Below are positions 34,102-42,196 of a DNA stretch of 64,000 nt, one piece after another; within the stretch, counting starts at the first letter, position 1, and each line of letters starts with the position of its first letter. Below the pieces are notes generated by a model. The model searched no databases. It saw only the letters and a program-made list of their open reading frames with translations, and was not told the origin of the DNA. Both the position numbers and the translations under genes were made by a program. Source of the DNA: Streptomyces termitum (GTDB taxonomy: Bacteria > Actinomycetota > Actinomycetes > Streptomycetales > Streptomycetaceae); NCBI RefSeq assembly GCF_014650175.1, contig NZ_BMUL01000002.1:5150-69149 (forward strand), given 5' to 3'.

Positions 34102-34139
34102 CTTCACGCAATGTGATCACCTGGCGACGGAGGCCCTCT

Positions 34140-34415
34140 GTGCCCGCTTCGAAGGCAAGCGCCGAGGACATCGCCGCCCGGTTGTCCGCCCTCGGATTCA
34201 CCCCCCGCGTGGAGCGGCACGCCCACGAGACGACCGTCGAAGCGGAGGTACCGGACCTGGTCCCGTCCGACACCTGGTGGAAGGCGCTGGAGGCGGTGGC
34301 CCGGGCGGACCGCTTCGGCCTCCTCGCAGGCAGCGAGAACGGCCGCGTCTTATGGGCCGCCGTCCACGGAACGGCCCCCGCCCCCACCCCCGACGAGAGG
34401 AACCGACCGACATGA
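34140..34415 (+). CDS. Small hypothetical protein, first of the small-ORF operon
   Basis: 91 residues from GTG at 34140, with ACGGAGG upstream. Sequence features: SAEDIAARLSALGFTPRVER, TVEAEVPDLVPSDTWWKALEAVARADRFGLL, NGRVLWAAV. It is mixed alpha/beta without recognised catalytic residues, and an alternative GTG at 34113 is open. It overlaps the next ORF by ATGA. Homologues next to GntR genes are common in Streptomyces, function unknown. Confidence 0.7.
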   Translation: MPASKASAEDIAARLSALGFTPRVERHAHETTVEAEVPDLVPSDTWWKALEAVARADRFGLLAGSENGRVLWAAVHGTAPAPTPDERNRPT

Positions 34416-34726
34416 CCCAGCACCCCCGCCACACGACACTCCGACCCCCGAGGCCGGGCCCCCCGACACTCCGGCCCCCGAGGCCCGCCACCCTGACACT
34501 TCAGCCCCCGGGGCCCGGCCCCCAAACACCCCAGCCCCCGAAGTCCCGTTCTCTGACGCTCCGGCCCCCGGAATTCCGGCCCCCGACGCCTTGGCCCCTG
34601 ACGCCCTGGTCTCCAACGCCCCGGCCCCTGGCACCCCGATCCCTGGCACCCCGGTCCCTGACGCCCTGGTCTCCGACTCCTTGGTCCCTGACGCCCCGGC
34701 CGGGAACGGCGGGAACCGTCCGATGA
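34412..34726 (+). CDS. Pro-rich repeat protein of doubtful status
   Basis: 104 residues starting MTQHPRH, then almost wholly built of LRPPRP, LTPWSPTPRP and similar repeats. The ATG overlaps the upstream stop and the stop overlaps the next ATG, which favours translation. The DNA is an imperfect 15-16-base repeat (CCCTGACGCCCTGGTC-like) open in more than one frame. A parallel open frame from 34591 would give the next protein an ALVSDSLVPDAP-type extension instead. Either could be right. Confidence 0.45.
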   Translation: MTQHPRHTTLRPPRPGPPTLRPPRPATLTLQPPGPGPQTPQPPKSRSLTLRPPEFRPPTPWPLTPWSPTPRPLAPRSLAPRSLTPWSPTPWSLTPRPGTAGTVR

Positions 34727-34908
34727 CCCCGTACCGCTCCTCCGCCTGCCGCATCGGCACCCACCACGCGTGCCCCCACCGCGACCCCGCCCCGGCGGCG
34801 CCGTCCACCGCCCCCGGCGTCCCCGACATCCCCGTCGTCTACGAGGCGTGCGCCTGCCCCTGCCACCCGCCGGCCGCCCCTTGCCCGCACCCGGAGGTCG
34901 CCCCGTGA
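34723..34908 (+). CDS. Small Cys/His-rich protein
   Basis: 61 residues. SACRIGTHHACPHRDP and YEACACPCHPP provide six Cys and several His, suggesting a small zinc-binding module. ATG at 34723 overlaps the repeat ORF stop (ATGA), and its stop overlaps the next GTG. Its position in the small-ORF operon next to GntR is conserved in type but the function is unknown. Confidence 0.7.
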   Translation: MTPYRSSACRIGTHHACPHRDPAPAAPSTAPGVPDIPVVYEACACPCHPPAAPCPHPEVAP

Positions 34909-35129
34909 GGTCCTGGCCCCCCGGCGGCGCCATGGCCGCCACGATCGAGATCACCACGGCGAACGTGCGGCGCGGTGACGTCATCCAGATCGGCGGACGC
35001 CCCTGCCGGGTCGCCGACCTCCGCCAACTCCCCCTCGGCGGCAAGCACCTCCTCTTCGAGACCGGTGAACAACTGACCATGCACGCCCGCACCCGCCTCC
35101 TGGCCCTCCGGGTCCACACCGGCTGGTGA
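34905..35129 (+). CDS. Small beta-barrel-like hypothetical protein
   Basis: 74 residues from GTG at 34905 (GTGA overlap), or from ATG at 34932. TANVRRGDVIQIGGRPCRVADLR and LFETGEQLTMHARTRLLALRV look like an SH3/EF-P-like small barrel. It overlaps the next gene. No function is known. Confidence 0.7.
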   Translation: MRSWPPGGAMAATIEITTANVRRGDVIQIGGRPCRVADLRQLPLGGKHLLFETGEQLTMHARTRLLALRVHTGW

Positions 35130-35155
35130 CCGACTCACCCCGAGAGAACAGGCGC

Positions 35156-35458
35156 ATGACATCCCACGACGAACTACGGCTCCTCCCGTGGTCCGGCCCC
35201 GACGGCAAACCGTGCTTCCTCAGCACCGACGACGGCGACAGCCGCCTCTCCCGGCTGGCCGACACCCTCGAAACGGCCCACCTCGCCTCGGCCACCGAGC
35301 TCCTCGACGACGCCGCCCGGATCCTCGGCCACCCCCACCCCGCCCCGCGCGACCTCCGCCCCCTGGCCCTCGCCCTCACCACGGCCTTACGCCAGGTCCT
35401 CCGCGTCGCCGAGAGCCGTGGCCACCGCCTCCCCCCACCCCCCGACACCCCCGCCTGA
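35156..35458 (+). CDS. Small helical hypothetical protein, last of the small-ORF operon
   Basis: 100 residues from ATG at 35156 (MTSHDELRLLPW) with GAGAGAAC upstream; a GTG at 35126 overlapping the previous stop would add ten residues. The core (GKPCFLSTDDGDSRLSRLAD, ATELLDDAARILG, PLALALTTALRQVLRVAESRG) is familiar from many Streptomyces GntR-linked small-ORF sets. A terminator follows. Confidence 0.72.
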   Translation: MTSHDELRLLPWSGPDGKPCFLSTDDGDSRLSRLADTLETAHLASATELLDDAARILGHPHPAPRDLRPLALALTTALRQVLRVAESRGHRLPPPPDTPA

Positions 35459-35515
35459 CCCCACCCGAGCCCCTGCCCGAACCGCCGACGCGGGAGGGCC
35501 CGGCCACACGGACGA

Positions 35516-35549
35516 CGAAGGCCCCCGCCATGAACGGCGGGGGCCTTCG
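35516..35549. terminator. Bidirectional terminator between small-ORF operon and tRNA-Val
   Basis: CGAAGGCCCCCGCC and GGCGGGGGCCTTCG pair perfectly (14 bp) over a 6-base loop. It ends both the plus-strand small-ORF operon and the minus-strand tRNA transcript. Confidence 0.9.
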
Positions 35550-35562
35550 TCGGTGTGCCTGC

Positions 35563-35637
35563 TGGTGGGCGCGGACGGTTTCGAACCGCCGACATCTGCT
35601 TTGTAAGAGCAGCGCTCTACCCCTGAGCTACGCACCC
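35563..35637 (-). tRNA. tRNA-Val, anticodon UAC
   Basis: Read on the minus strand, the acceptor arms GGGTGCG and CGCGCCC pair (one U-G), followed by A73 and an encoded CCA. The D arm contains AGCTCAGGGG, the anticodon stem CTGCT/AGCAG encloses the loop CTTACAA (anticodon TAC), and the T arm contains GGTTCGAAACC. All arms fold as a standard 75-nt tRNA, decoding GUA, a rare codon here. Confidence 0.95.
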
Positions 35638-35766
35638 GTGGGTGGGCTCAGCCTACATGGCGGGGGCGGGCCGGTCGCACACCGGTGGGCGGGGGGCGAA
35701 CCGGGTGGGCCGTGTGTTCGTCCTTCCCTGGTGGGAGAATGGTCGTTCGGACGGACGGCAGGGCGG

Positions 35767-37152
35767 ATGCGGCGCGGGAGAGGTACGAGGTACGTGGCGG
35801 CGAGCGGCGTGAGGGGCAGGGCGGCGTCCAGGGGTGGGGCGGCGGTGCGGCTCGCGCTGGTGCTGCCGGTGCTCGTGGGGGCGCTGCTGCCGCAGGCGTT
35901 CGCGGGCGGGGGGACCCGGCGGTGGTTCGGGGGGCGCGGGGAGAGCCAGCGGGCCGGGGCGCAGGCCGCGAAGGACGCCGCGGCCGCCGCGTTCTACGAG
36001 CTGGACACCGCGCAGCGCGGGCTGCGGATCACCCTGGAGACGATCTCCGCCGTGGACGGGTCGCCGGAGGCGCTGCGGGCCGCCGAGGGGTTCGCGGCGC
36101 TGGGGCGGCGGATCGACGCGGTGTCGGAGGCGTACATCTCCGCCGTCGACGCCCATGACCTCGACCGGGACGAGCTGGACGCCGCGACGGCGAACCGGGC
36201 CCGGACGGAGCTGACCCGGGCCAAGGAGGAACTGGACCGCGTCAAGGGCGAGCTGGACCGCTTCGAGGCGGGGCTCGCGCCGCTGCTGGACCGGGCCGAG
36301 ACGCAGCTCGCCCGGCTCGCGCCGGCCGTCGAGCGGGCCCGGCAGGCGCTGCGCGGGGCGAGCGACGCGCTCGACTCCGTACGGGCGGCGGGGCTGCGGG
36401 CCGACGAGCTGGCCGCGCGGCTCGCGGCGCTCGGGCCCGAGCTGACCCGGCTCAACGAGGGCGCCGGGCGGCACGGCGTCCCCGAGACGCTCCAGCGCGC
36501 CGACCGGGTGCTGCGGAACGCGGAGGCGGTGCGGGCGGAGGCCGGGCGGCTGCCGGAGCGGGCCGCCGGGATCGACAAGCGGCTGGTGTCGCTGCGGACC
36601 CGGGCGCAGGCCGTGACCACGCGCGCGCAGGCCGTCGAGCCGGTCCTGTCCGAGCTGCGCCGGCGCTACTCGGCCGCCTGCTGGCAGGACCTCCAGCAGG
36701 TGCCGGACCAGGCCGCCGAAGCCGTACGGCAGGCGGAGGAGCGGCTCGCGGAGGCCGTGACGGCCCGGTCGGAGCAGCGGTGGGCGGACGCGACCGCGCT
36801 GCTCTCGACCGTGCGGGCGCTGCTCGACACGACGGGCGAGGCGGTGGCGGCGGCCGGGGACCGGCTGCGGCGGCTCGACGCGGTCGCCGCGGACCCGACG
36901 GCGGAGACGGACCGGGCGAGGTTCGCGGTGCGGGACGCGCAGCGGTTCGCCATGGAGGGCCGGACCCGGCCCGAACCCCGGCACGCCCGGCCGCTGGACG
37001 AGGCGGTGGAGCGGATCGAGCGGGCGGTGGCCGGTCTGGAGGGCCGTCACCCCGACTACTGGCACTTCCTGACCGAGCTGGAGGCGGTACGGGCCGAGGC
37101 CGGACGCGTGGTCGCCGCCATCCGGGAGGAGCGGGGCGCGGGCGCCCACTGA
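35767..37152 (+). CDS. Secreted or anchored long coiled-coil protein
   Basis: About 461 residues. A basic start and hydrophobic segment (LALVLPVLVGALLPQAFA) act as signal or anchor, followed by almost continuous helix rich in Ala, Arg, Glu and Leu with heptad character (LTRAKEELDRVKGELDRFEAGL, ELAARLAALGPELTRL). Only one Cys is visible (SAACWQDL). ATG at 35767 is the first likely start; GTG at 35793 has a good GGGAGAGG too. It resembles Streptomyces 'hypothetical secreted coiled-coil' proteins; function unknown. Confidence 0.75.
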   Translation: MRRGRGTRYVAASGVRGRAASRGGAAVRLALVLPVLVGALLPQAFAGGGTRRWFGGRGESQRAGAQAAKDAAAAAFYELDTAQRGLRITLETISAVDGSPEALRAAEGFAALGRRIDAVSEAYISAVDAHDLDRDELDAATANRARTELTRAKEELDRVKGELDRFEAGLAPLLDRAETQLARLAPAVERARQALRGASDALDSVRAAGLRADELAARLAALGPELTRLNEGAGRHGVPETLQRADRVLRNAEAVRAEAGRLPERAAGIDKRLVSLRTRAQAVTTRAQAVEPVLSELRRRYSAACWQDLQQVPDQAAEAVRQAEERLAEAVTARSEQRWADATALLSTVRALLDTTGEAVAAAGDRLRRLDAVAADPTAETDRARFAVRDAQRFAMEGRTRPEPRHARPLDEAVERIERAVAGLEGRHPDYWHFLTELEAVRAEAGRVVAAIREERGAGAH

Positions 37153-37310
37153 GCCCTTTCCGGGCCGCCCACTGAGCCCTTCCCTCCTGGCGCCCACAGG
37201 CTTCCCCGCGCCCCAGCCGCCCACTGAGCCCCTCGCCCAGGCCGCCCACGGCGGTTCCCCTCCCCCGGGCGCCCATGGAGTCCCCGTCTCCCCGGCCGCC
37301 CGCTGAGCCC
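37142..37310. repeat. Degenerate GCCCACTGAGCCC repeats after the coiled-coil gene
   Basis: The last codons and stop of the coiled-coil gene (GCCCACTGAGCCCTT) recur at 37167 and 37219, with decayed copies near 37250 and 37300. The patch looks like partial duplications of the gene's own 3' end. There is no ORF of merit in the 262-base gap. Confidence 0.65.
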
Positions 37311-37414
37311 CCTCGCCCGCCGGGGCTCCGCTCCCGGGCTCCCCGGCCGGGCTCCGGCCGCTCCCCGGCCGGCTTCCCCGGTGCTCGTGCCCGGGGAGGC
37401 CCTAGCCTGGGCGC

Positions 37415-37630
37415 ATGCCTCGTTACGAATACCGGTGCCGCACCTGCGACGACACCTTCGAGCTCAGTCGGCCGATGGCCGAGTCCTCCGATCCCGCCTC
37501 CTGCCCCGCCGGGCACGGGGACACCGTCAAGCTGCTGTCGGCCGTGGCCGTCGGCGGGTCGGCGTCCTCGCCGGCCCCCGCCGCCGGTGGGGGCGGCGGG
37601 GGCTGCTGCGGAGGGGGCTGCTGCGGCTGA
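37415..37630 (+). CDS. FmdB-like zinc-ribbon protein
   Basis: 71 residues starting MPRYEYRCRTCDDTFELSRPM, the signature CxxC zinc ribbon of FmdB, with the second half CPAGH. The tail is Gly-rich and ends in CCGGGCCG. FmdB-type proteins are putative regulators or metal chaperones. It is convergent with the HAD gene, only 4 bases apart. Confidence 0.88.
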   Translation: MPRYEYRCRTCDDTFELSRPMAESSDPASCPAGHGDTVKLLSAVAVGGSASSPAPAAGGGGGGCCGGGCCG

Positions 37631-37634
37631 CCCG

Positions 37635-38456
37635 TCAGGGCCGGGCGGCGGCGGCGCGGAAGCGGCGGAGGATCTCCTCCCCCGCCGCGACGCCCCGCTC
37701 GGCGAGCACGTCGAGGTGGGGCGCGGTCCAGTCGGTGTCGGCGAGTTCGCCGTGGCCGGGCCGCCAGGCGCGGTCGGCGGCGAGGAGCAGGTCGGCGTCG
37801 AGGAGCGAGTCGCCCGCGGCGAGGGTGAGCGCGGCGCCGGTGCGCCGGGCGACCTCGCGGACGGCGGCGCCCTTGGTGAGCGGCTTGGGCACCGCGTACA
37901 CCTTGCGGCCCTGGAGGGAGACGGTCCAGCCCCGGTCCCCGGCCCAGGCGCCGAAGCGGTCGAGCCAGTCGGCGGGGAGCCGTTCCCGTTCCACCACGAG
38001 GTAGGCGAAGAGGTCTTCGGCGACCCGGTGCTTGCGGACCCACGACAGGTCGGTGGTGGCGGTGAGGTAGGCGCGGATCTCGGCGAGCGGGGCGCACTCG
38101 TCGGCGAGCCGGCGGACGACGGAGTCGTGCCAGTCGCGGTCGGTGGCGCCGTCGACGAGGATGTGCCCGCCGTTGGCGCAGATCGCGTACTCCGGTGTGG
38201 TGCCCGGGAGTTGGATGCGCTGGTACTGCTTGCGGGTGCGGGTGGTGGTGGGCACGAAGACGGCCTCGGCGGTGAGCCGGGCGAGGAGTTCGGCCGCTTC
38301 CTCGGTCATGTACGAGAGCGGCTTGGACTCGTGGACCTCGACGCAGAGCAGCCGGGGCGCCTGCGCGTCCGGCATGCCGAGGGCGAGGGCGGCGGTCGAG
38401 TAGATGAGGGTGCGGTCGAGGTCGCTGGCGACGAGGGTCGGCGCGGTGGTGTTCAT
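37635..38456 (-). CDS. HAD-family phosphatase of the Ter biosynthetic module
   Basis: 273 residues with motif I VASDLDRTLIYS, motif II FVPTTTRTRKQY, Lys in GRKVYAVPKPLTKGAAV and motif IV LAAGDSLLDADLLLAADR: a Cof-type (C2-capped) HAD phosphatase. ATG at 38456 overlaps the stop of the phosphoribosyltransferase fusion (ATGA). In ter gene clusters a HAD phosphatase, a phosphoribosyltransferase and an HpcH-like lyase recur together and have been proposed to make a nucleoside-like metabolite. This gene fits that set. Confidence 0.85.
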   Translation of the reverse strand: MNTTAPTLVASDLDRTLIYSTAALALGMPDAQAPRLLCVEVHESKPLSYMTEEAAELLARLTAEAVFVPTTTRTRKQYQRIQLPGTTPEYAICANGGHILVDGATDRDWHDSVVRRLADECAPLAEIRAYLTATTDLSWVRKHRVAEDLFAYLVVERERLPADWLDRFGAWAGDRGWTVSLQGRKVYAVPKPLTKGAAVREVARRTGAALTLAAGDSLLDADLLLAADRAWRPGHGELADTDWTAPHLDVLAERGVAAGEEILRRFRAAAARP

Positions 38457-41002
38457 CGGGTCGCCACCGCCTTGCCGTCGGCGCCGGTGGCGCCGCGTGT
38501 GTAGCGGGGGTGGATGAGGCCCACGCAGGTGTACGGGAGGCCGTCGACCTCCTCCACCGGTACGCCGCGCTGCTCGGCGAGGAGCCGGACGTGGGCGAGG
38601 TCGGCGCCGGCGCCGCGCCGGGCGAGGATCTTCCAGGGGACGCGGCGGAGCAGGACGCGGGTGGTCTCGCCGACGCCGGGCTTCACGAGGTTGACGTCGT
38701 GGATGCCGTACTCCTCGCTGATGCGCTCCACGGCGGCCCAGCCCTCCCAGGTGGGGGTGCGGTCGGCGGCGAGGAGTTCCTTGACGCCGGTGTCGACGTC
38801 GGCGGCGACCTCGTCGAAGCGGGCCTCGACGGCGTCGAGGAAGGCTCCGGAGACGTCGGCGCCGGAGAGTTCGCGGTAGAACTTGGCGCCGTGGAAGTCG
38901 TCCGGGCCGACCAGGTCGGCGCGGAGCACGGTGCGCGATATCAGGCCGGAGACGGTGGAGTTGAGGCAGGCGGAGGGGATGAGGAAGTCCTCGCGGGTGC
39001 CGTAGGTGCGGACGCAGGAGCCGGGGTCGGCGAGGACGGCGATCTCCGGGTCGAAGCCGGCGAACTCCGCCGACTCTCGCAGGGCGGCGGCGAGTTCGCG
39101 GCTGATGGCTCCCTTGCCGGTCCAGCCGTCGACGAAGACGACGTCGGCGGGGTCGTGGTGGGCGGCGAGCCAGCGCAGCGCGTTGGCGTCGATGCCCCGG
39201 CCGCGCACGATGGAGACGGCGTAGTGGGGCAGGTCGAGGCCGTGGCGGTGGCGGGCCCAGCGGCGCATGAGGACGCCGACGGGGGTACCTGCGCGGGCGA
39301 GGGAGACGAGGACCGGGCGGCCGGCCTTCTCGGCGAGGACGGTCTCGGTGACGGTGCCGACGGCGTGCGCGATGCGGGCGGCGGAGGCTTCCAGGGCGCT
39401 GTGGAACAGCTCCTGGTAGGCGGCGGTGGGCTGGTACTCGACGGGCAGCGACTCGGCGTAGTGCGCGCCGCCGCTCTGGATGGCTTCCTCGCGTTCCTCG
39501 GTGGGCGCCTCCAGCTCGGCGTCCGAGAGGTCCTGGAGCAGCCAGCCGACCTCTTCGGGGGCGTACGAGGAGAAGGCGGGGCCGCGGAGGGGCTCGGGCA
39601 GCATGGAGCTCCTTTCGGGAGCTTCGACGACGGTGACGGGGGCGGTGCCGGTGTCGCTGTCCTCGCCGGTTCGGGACCCGGTGGTCGTGGCGGGGTCCGT
39701 GCCGGTTCCGGTCGCGGGCTCCGTCGCCCGCGGTGCGTACGAGGGGAGGACCGCGAGCACCACGTGCGGGATGTGGTCCGCGAGGCGGGCGAGCAGGCCG
39801 TCCGGGGCGTGCAGGAGCGGGGTGTCGGCGGCCGAGTCGACGACGGCGACGACGGCGTCGAAGCCGCCGCCCGCCACGTTGTAGGCGTAGCGGTCGCCGG
39901 GGCCGTCGGCGGGGTCGTCGTGGGCCGGGAAGACGAGCCGGGTGCGGATGGCGTAGCCGGGGTCGTCGACGGCGAGGACGGGCGAGCGGGTGGTGGTGGA
40001 GTAGCGGACGTCGAGTCCGGCGTCCTCCAGCGCCCCGGCGATCCGCAGCGGCGCGTACATCAGCTCCTCGAAGCCGAGGACGAGGACGCGGGGGGAGCCG
40101 TCCGCGGCCGGGCCGTCGGCCAGGGCCCGCGTGAGCGTCCCGGTCATCGCCGGGAGGGCGGCCTCCAGGCGGGCGCGGTGCTCGGGCGTGAAGCCGTGAC
40201 GGCCGCCGTCGGGGACTCCGGCGGGCCAGTCGAGGCCGATCCGGACGGGGCGGGGGGCGGGCCGGGGGGCCGGGGAGCGGCGGGGCGGCGCGGGTACGGG
40301 CTCCGCCTCGTGCCGCGCGACGAGGGCCTGCCCCTTCTCCAGGACGCCGTCGGGGAGGAGGACGGTGCCGGCCGCGAGGGTGACGAGGTCGACGCGGGCG
40401 CCGAGTTCGGCGGCGAAGGCGGTGAGCCGGTCGCGGTCGGCGGGGCCGCGCATGTCGACCAGGGCGACGACGACGTACCGCTCGCGGGGGTGGCGGGCGT
40501 GCAGGGCGCGGAGGGTGTTGAGGACGGTGTTGCCGGTGGAGAACTCGTCGTCGACGAGGACCAGCGGGCCTTCGCCGGAGAGGAGTTCCGGGTCCTCGGG
40601 GAGCAGCAGGTGCGAGGTGGCGTGGGAGTGGGACTCCTCGAAGCCGCCCGCGGTGGCGGCGCCGGGGACCGGGCGGCGGGTGGAGTGGAGGTAGGGGGCG
40701 GTGCCGATGCCGTCGGCGACGGCGTGGCCGAGGGCGGTGGCGGTCTCCGCGTAGCCGAGGACGACGGCGCGGGCGGCCTCCTCGGCGCCGAGGAGTTCGC
40801 GGACGCGCAGGCCGAGGCCGAGGCCGGAGCCGTACACGACGGAGGGGTGCTGGGGGACGTGCTTGCCGAGCACGCTGGAGACGAGCAGGTGGGCCCGCTT
40901 GGGGTTGCGGCGCAGGGCGAGGCCCAGGAGGGCCGGCAGCTCCTCGTCGCCGATCAGTTCGACGCCGAGCCGCTCCGCGACCCACGTTCCGGTCCAGACC
41001 AC
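38453..41002 (-). CDS. PRTase-TRSP-StiP fusion protein of the Ter module
   Basis: 849 residues, GTG start. Residues 1-235 form a phosphoribosyltransferase with the PRPP loop LVLVDDEFSTGNTVLNTL. About 270-440 correspond to a TRSP-type domain (GLDWPAGVPDGGRHGFTPEH, RVLVLGFEELMYAPLRIA). A Thr/Gly/Asp low-complexity linker (about 440-480) follows. Residues 490-849 match the StiP/PRTase family (FSSYAPEEVGWLLQDLSDAE, EAIQSGGAHYAESLPVEYQP, VFVDGWTGKGAI). These usually occur as separate proteins in ter operons; here they are one chain. It is 18 bases after the HpcH-like gene and overlaps the HAD gene. Confidence 0.85.
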   Translation of the reverse strand: MVWTGTWVAERLGVELIGDEELPALLGLALRRNPKRAHLLVSSVLGKHVPQHPSVVYGSGLGLGLRVRELLGAEEAARAVVLGYAETATALGHAVADGIGTAPYLHSTRRPVPGAATAGGFEESHSHATSHLLLPEDPELLSGEGPLVLVDDEFSTGNTVLNTLRALHARHPRERYVVVALVDMRGPADRDRLTAFAAELGARVDLVTLAAGTVLLPDGVLEKGQALVARHEAEPVPAPPRRSPAPRPAPRPVRIGLDWPAGVPDGGRHGFTPEHRARLEAALPAMTGTLTRALADGPAADGSPRVLVLGFEELMYAPLRIAGALEDAGLDVRYSTTTRSPVLAVDDPGYAIRTRLVFPAHDDPADGPGDRYAYNVAGGGFDAVVAVVDSAADTPLLHAPDGLLARLADHIPHVVLAVLPSYAPRATEPATGTGTDPATTTGSRTGEDSDTGTAPVTVVEAPERSSMLPEPLRGPAFSSYAPEEVGWLLQDLSDAELEAPTEEREEAIQSGGAHYAESLPVEYQPTAAYQELFHSALEASAARIAHAVGTVTETVLAEKAGRPVLVSLARAGTPVGVLMRRWARHRHGLDLPHYAVSIVRGRGIDANALRWLAAHHDPADVVFVDGWTGKGAISRELAAALRESAEFAGFDPEIAVLADPGSCVRTYGTREDFLIPSACLNSTVSGLISRTVLRADLVGPDDFHGAKFYRELSGADVSGAFLDAVEARFDEVAADVDTGVKELLAADRTPTWEGWAAVERISEEYGIHDVNLVKPGVGETTRVLLRRVPWKILARRGAGADLAHVRLLAEQRGVPVEEVDGLPYTCVGLIHPRYTRGATGADGKAVATR

Positions 41003-41020
41003 GTCGCCGTCGTCCCTTCG

Positions 41021-42196
41021 TCAGCCGGCGAGGCCGGCGGTGAGCAGTTCCACGAAACCGACGTCCTCGCGGGCGACGCCGAAGACCTCGGCGCGGACGA
41101 GGGTGCGTTCGGCCCAGGCCCGGTGCGGTTTCACTTCGTTCATCTTGTTCGTGTAGGCGGAGCGGAGGACCCCGCCGCCGTCCCGCTCCGGCCGCAGGAT
41201 GTCCTGGGCGTCGCTCCACTCCTCGTGGCTGACCACGGAGAGGGCGTGGACGGGCAGCACGTGGGTGGGGTGGATGCAGGTCTTGCCGAGGAGGCCGTTG
41301 GCGCGGTCGAGTTCGATCTCGCGGAGCAGCCCGTCCATGTCGTGCTCGATGAGGGCGGTGCGCAGGTCCTCGGCGCGGCCCTCCAGGAAGGGGCTGCGGC
41401 GGAGCTGGGGCTTGAAGATGCGCTCGCCGGGGCGGAAGTACTCCCAGACGGGGCCGGTGATGGTGAAGCCGGTGCCGTCGGCGCGGCCGAGGACGTTGAC
41501 GACGTCGGCGATGACGTGGGAGACGACCTTGACGTCGTAGGCGGTCATGTCGGGCGAGCGGCGCAGCCCGTAGGCGGAGCAGAAGTCGGTGACGCCGAGG
41601 CGGAGCGCGAGGATCCGGTCGCGGTACTTGTCGGTGAGGGCGGCGATGCCGGCGAGGGTCTCGGCCCGGGTCTCCAGGTGGAGGAGTTCGGGGGACTCCA
41701 GGACGGGCATGGCGAAGAGGCGGCGGCCGGCGGTGTGCTCGGCCTCGGTGAGGGCTTCGAGGAAGGCCCGGCCGCGGTGTTCGGTGAATTTGGGCAGTAC
41801 GAATCCGGCCAGCAGGGCGACGGTGTCGCCGAGCCGGGCGGTGAGGTCGGTGATCTGTGCCGGTTCGCGGACCCGGATGAAGAGGAGGGGGACGTCGGGG
41901 CCGCCGGCGGCCCGGTCGTCGGCGAGCGCGCGGAACTCGGCGACCAGGTTCGCCTCGCCCGCCGCCACGTCGGCGTCGCCGATCGAATCTTCGAGGCAGA
42001 GGACCATGGAGACGACGCCCCGGGCGGCCTGCTTGCGGACGGCGTCGGCGAGCCGGGGCCGGGTGGCGGGGCTGTAGAGGGTGGCGCCGAGGGCGACCGC
42101 GAGGGTACGGGCGGGCGAGTCCGCGGTGAACTCGGCCGGCTCGCGGTGGAAGAGCGCGGCCCTCGCAGCGGACGGGATGTGCCCGAAATGACGCAT
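41021..42196 (-). CDS. HpcH/HpaI aldolase/citrate-lyase-like enzyme of the Ter module
   Basis: 391 residues. VSMVLCLEDSIGDADVA carries the metal-binding Glu/Asp, with AGFVLPKFTE, MPVLESPELLHLE and GKTCIHPTHVLPVHAL as further CitE/HpcH barrel motifs. It is the first gene of the three-gene minus-strand biosynthetic operon. ATG at 42196 is followed upstream by a 520-base non-coding region with paired dyads. It would form or cleave a C-C bond in the predicted ter-linked metabolite. Confidence 0.88.
   Translation of the reverse strand: MRHFGHIPSAARAALFHREPAEFTADSPARTLAVALGATLYSPATRPRLADAVRKQAARGVVSMVLCLEDSIGDADVAAGEANLVAEFRALADDRAAGGPDVPLLFIRVREPAQITDLTARLGDTVALLAGFVLPKFTEHRGRAFLEALTEAEHTAGRRLFAMPVLESPELLHLETRAETLAGIAALTDKYRDRILALRLGVTDFCSAYGLRRSPDMTAYDVKVVSHVIADVVNVLGRADGTGFTITGPVWEYFRPGERIFKPQLRRSPFLEGRAEDLRTALIEHDMDGLLREIELDRANGLLGKTCIHPTHVLPVHALSVVSHEEWSDAQDILRPERDGGGVLRSAYTNKMNEVKPHRAWAERTLVRAEVFGVAREDVGFVELLTAGLAG

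Noticed and set aside
35563..35637. tRNA-Val as an attachment site of an integrated element
   Set aside because: No copy of the tRNA 3' end, integrase or excisionase is visible between 30 and 38 kb, so integration is not supported within this window.
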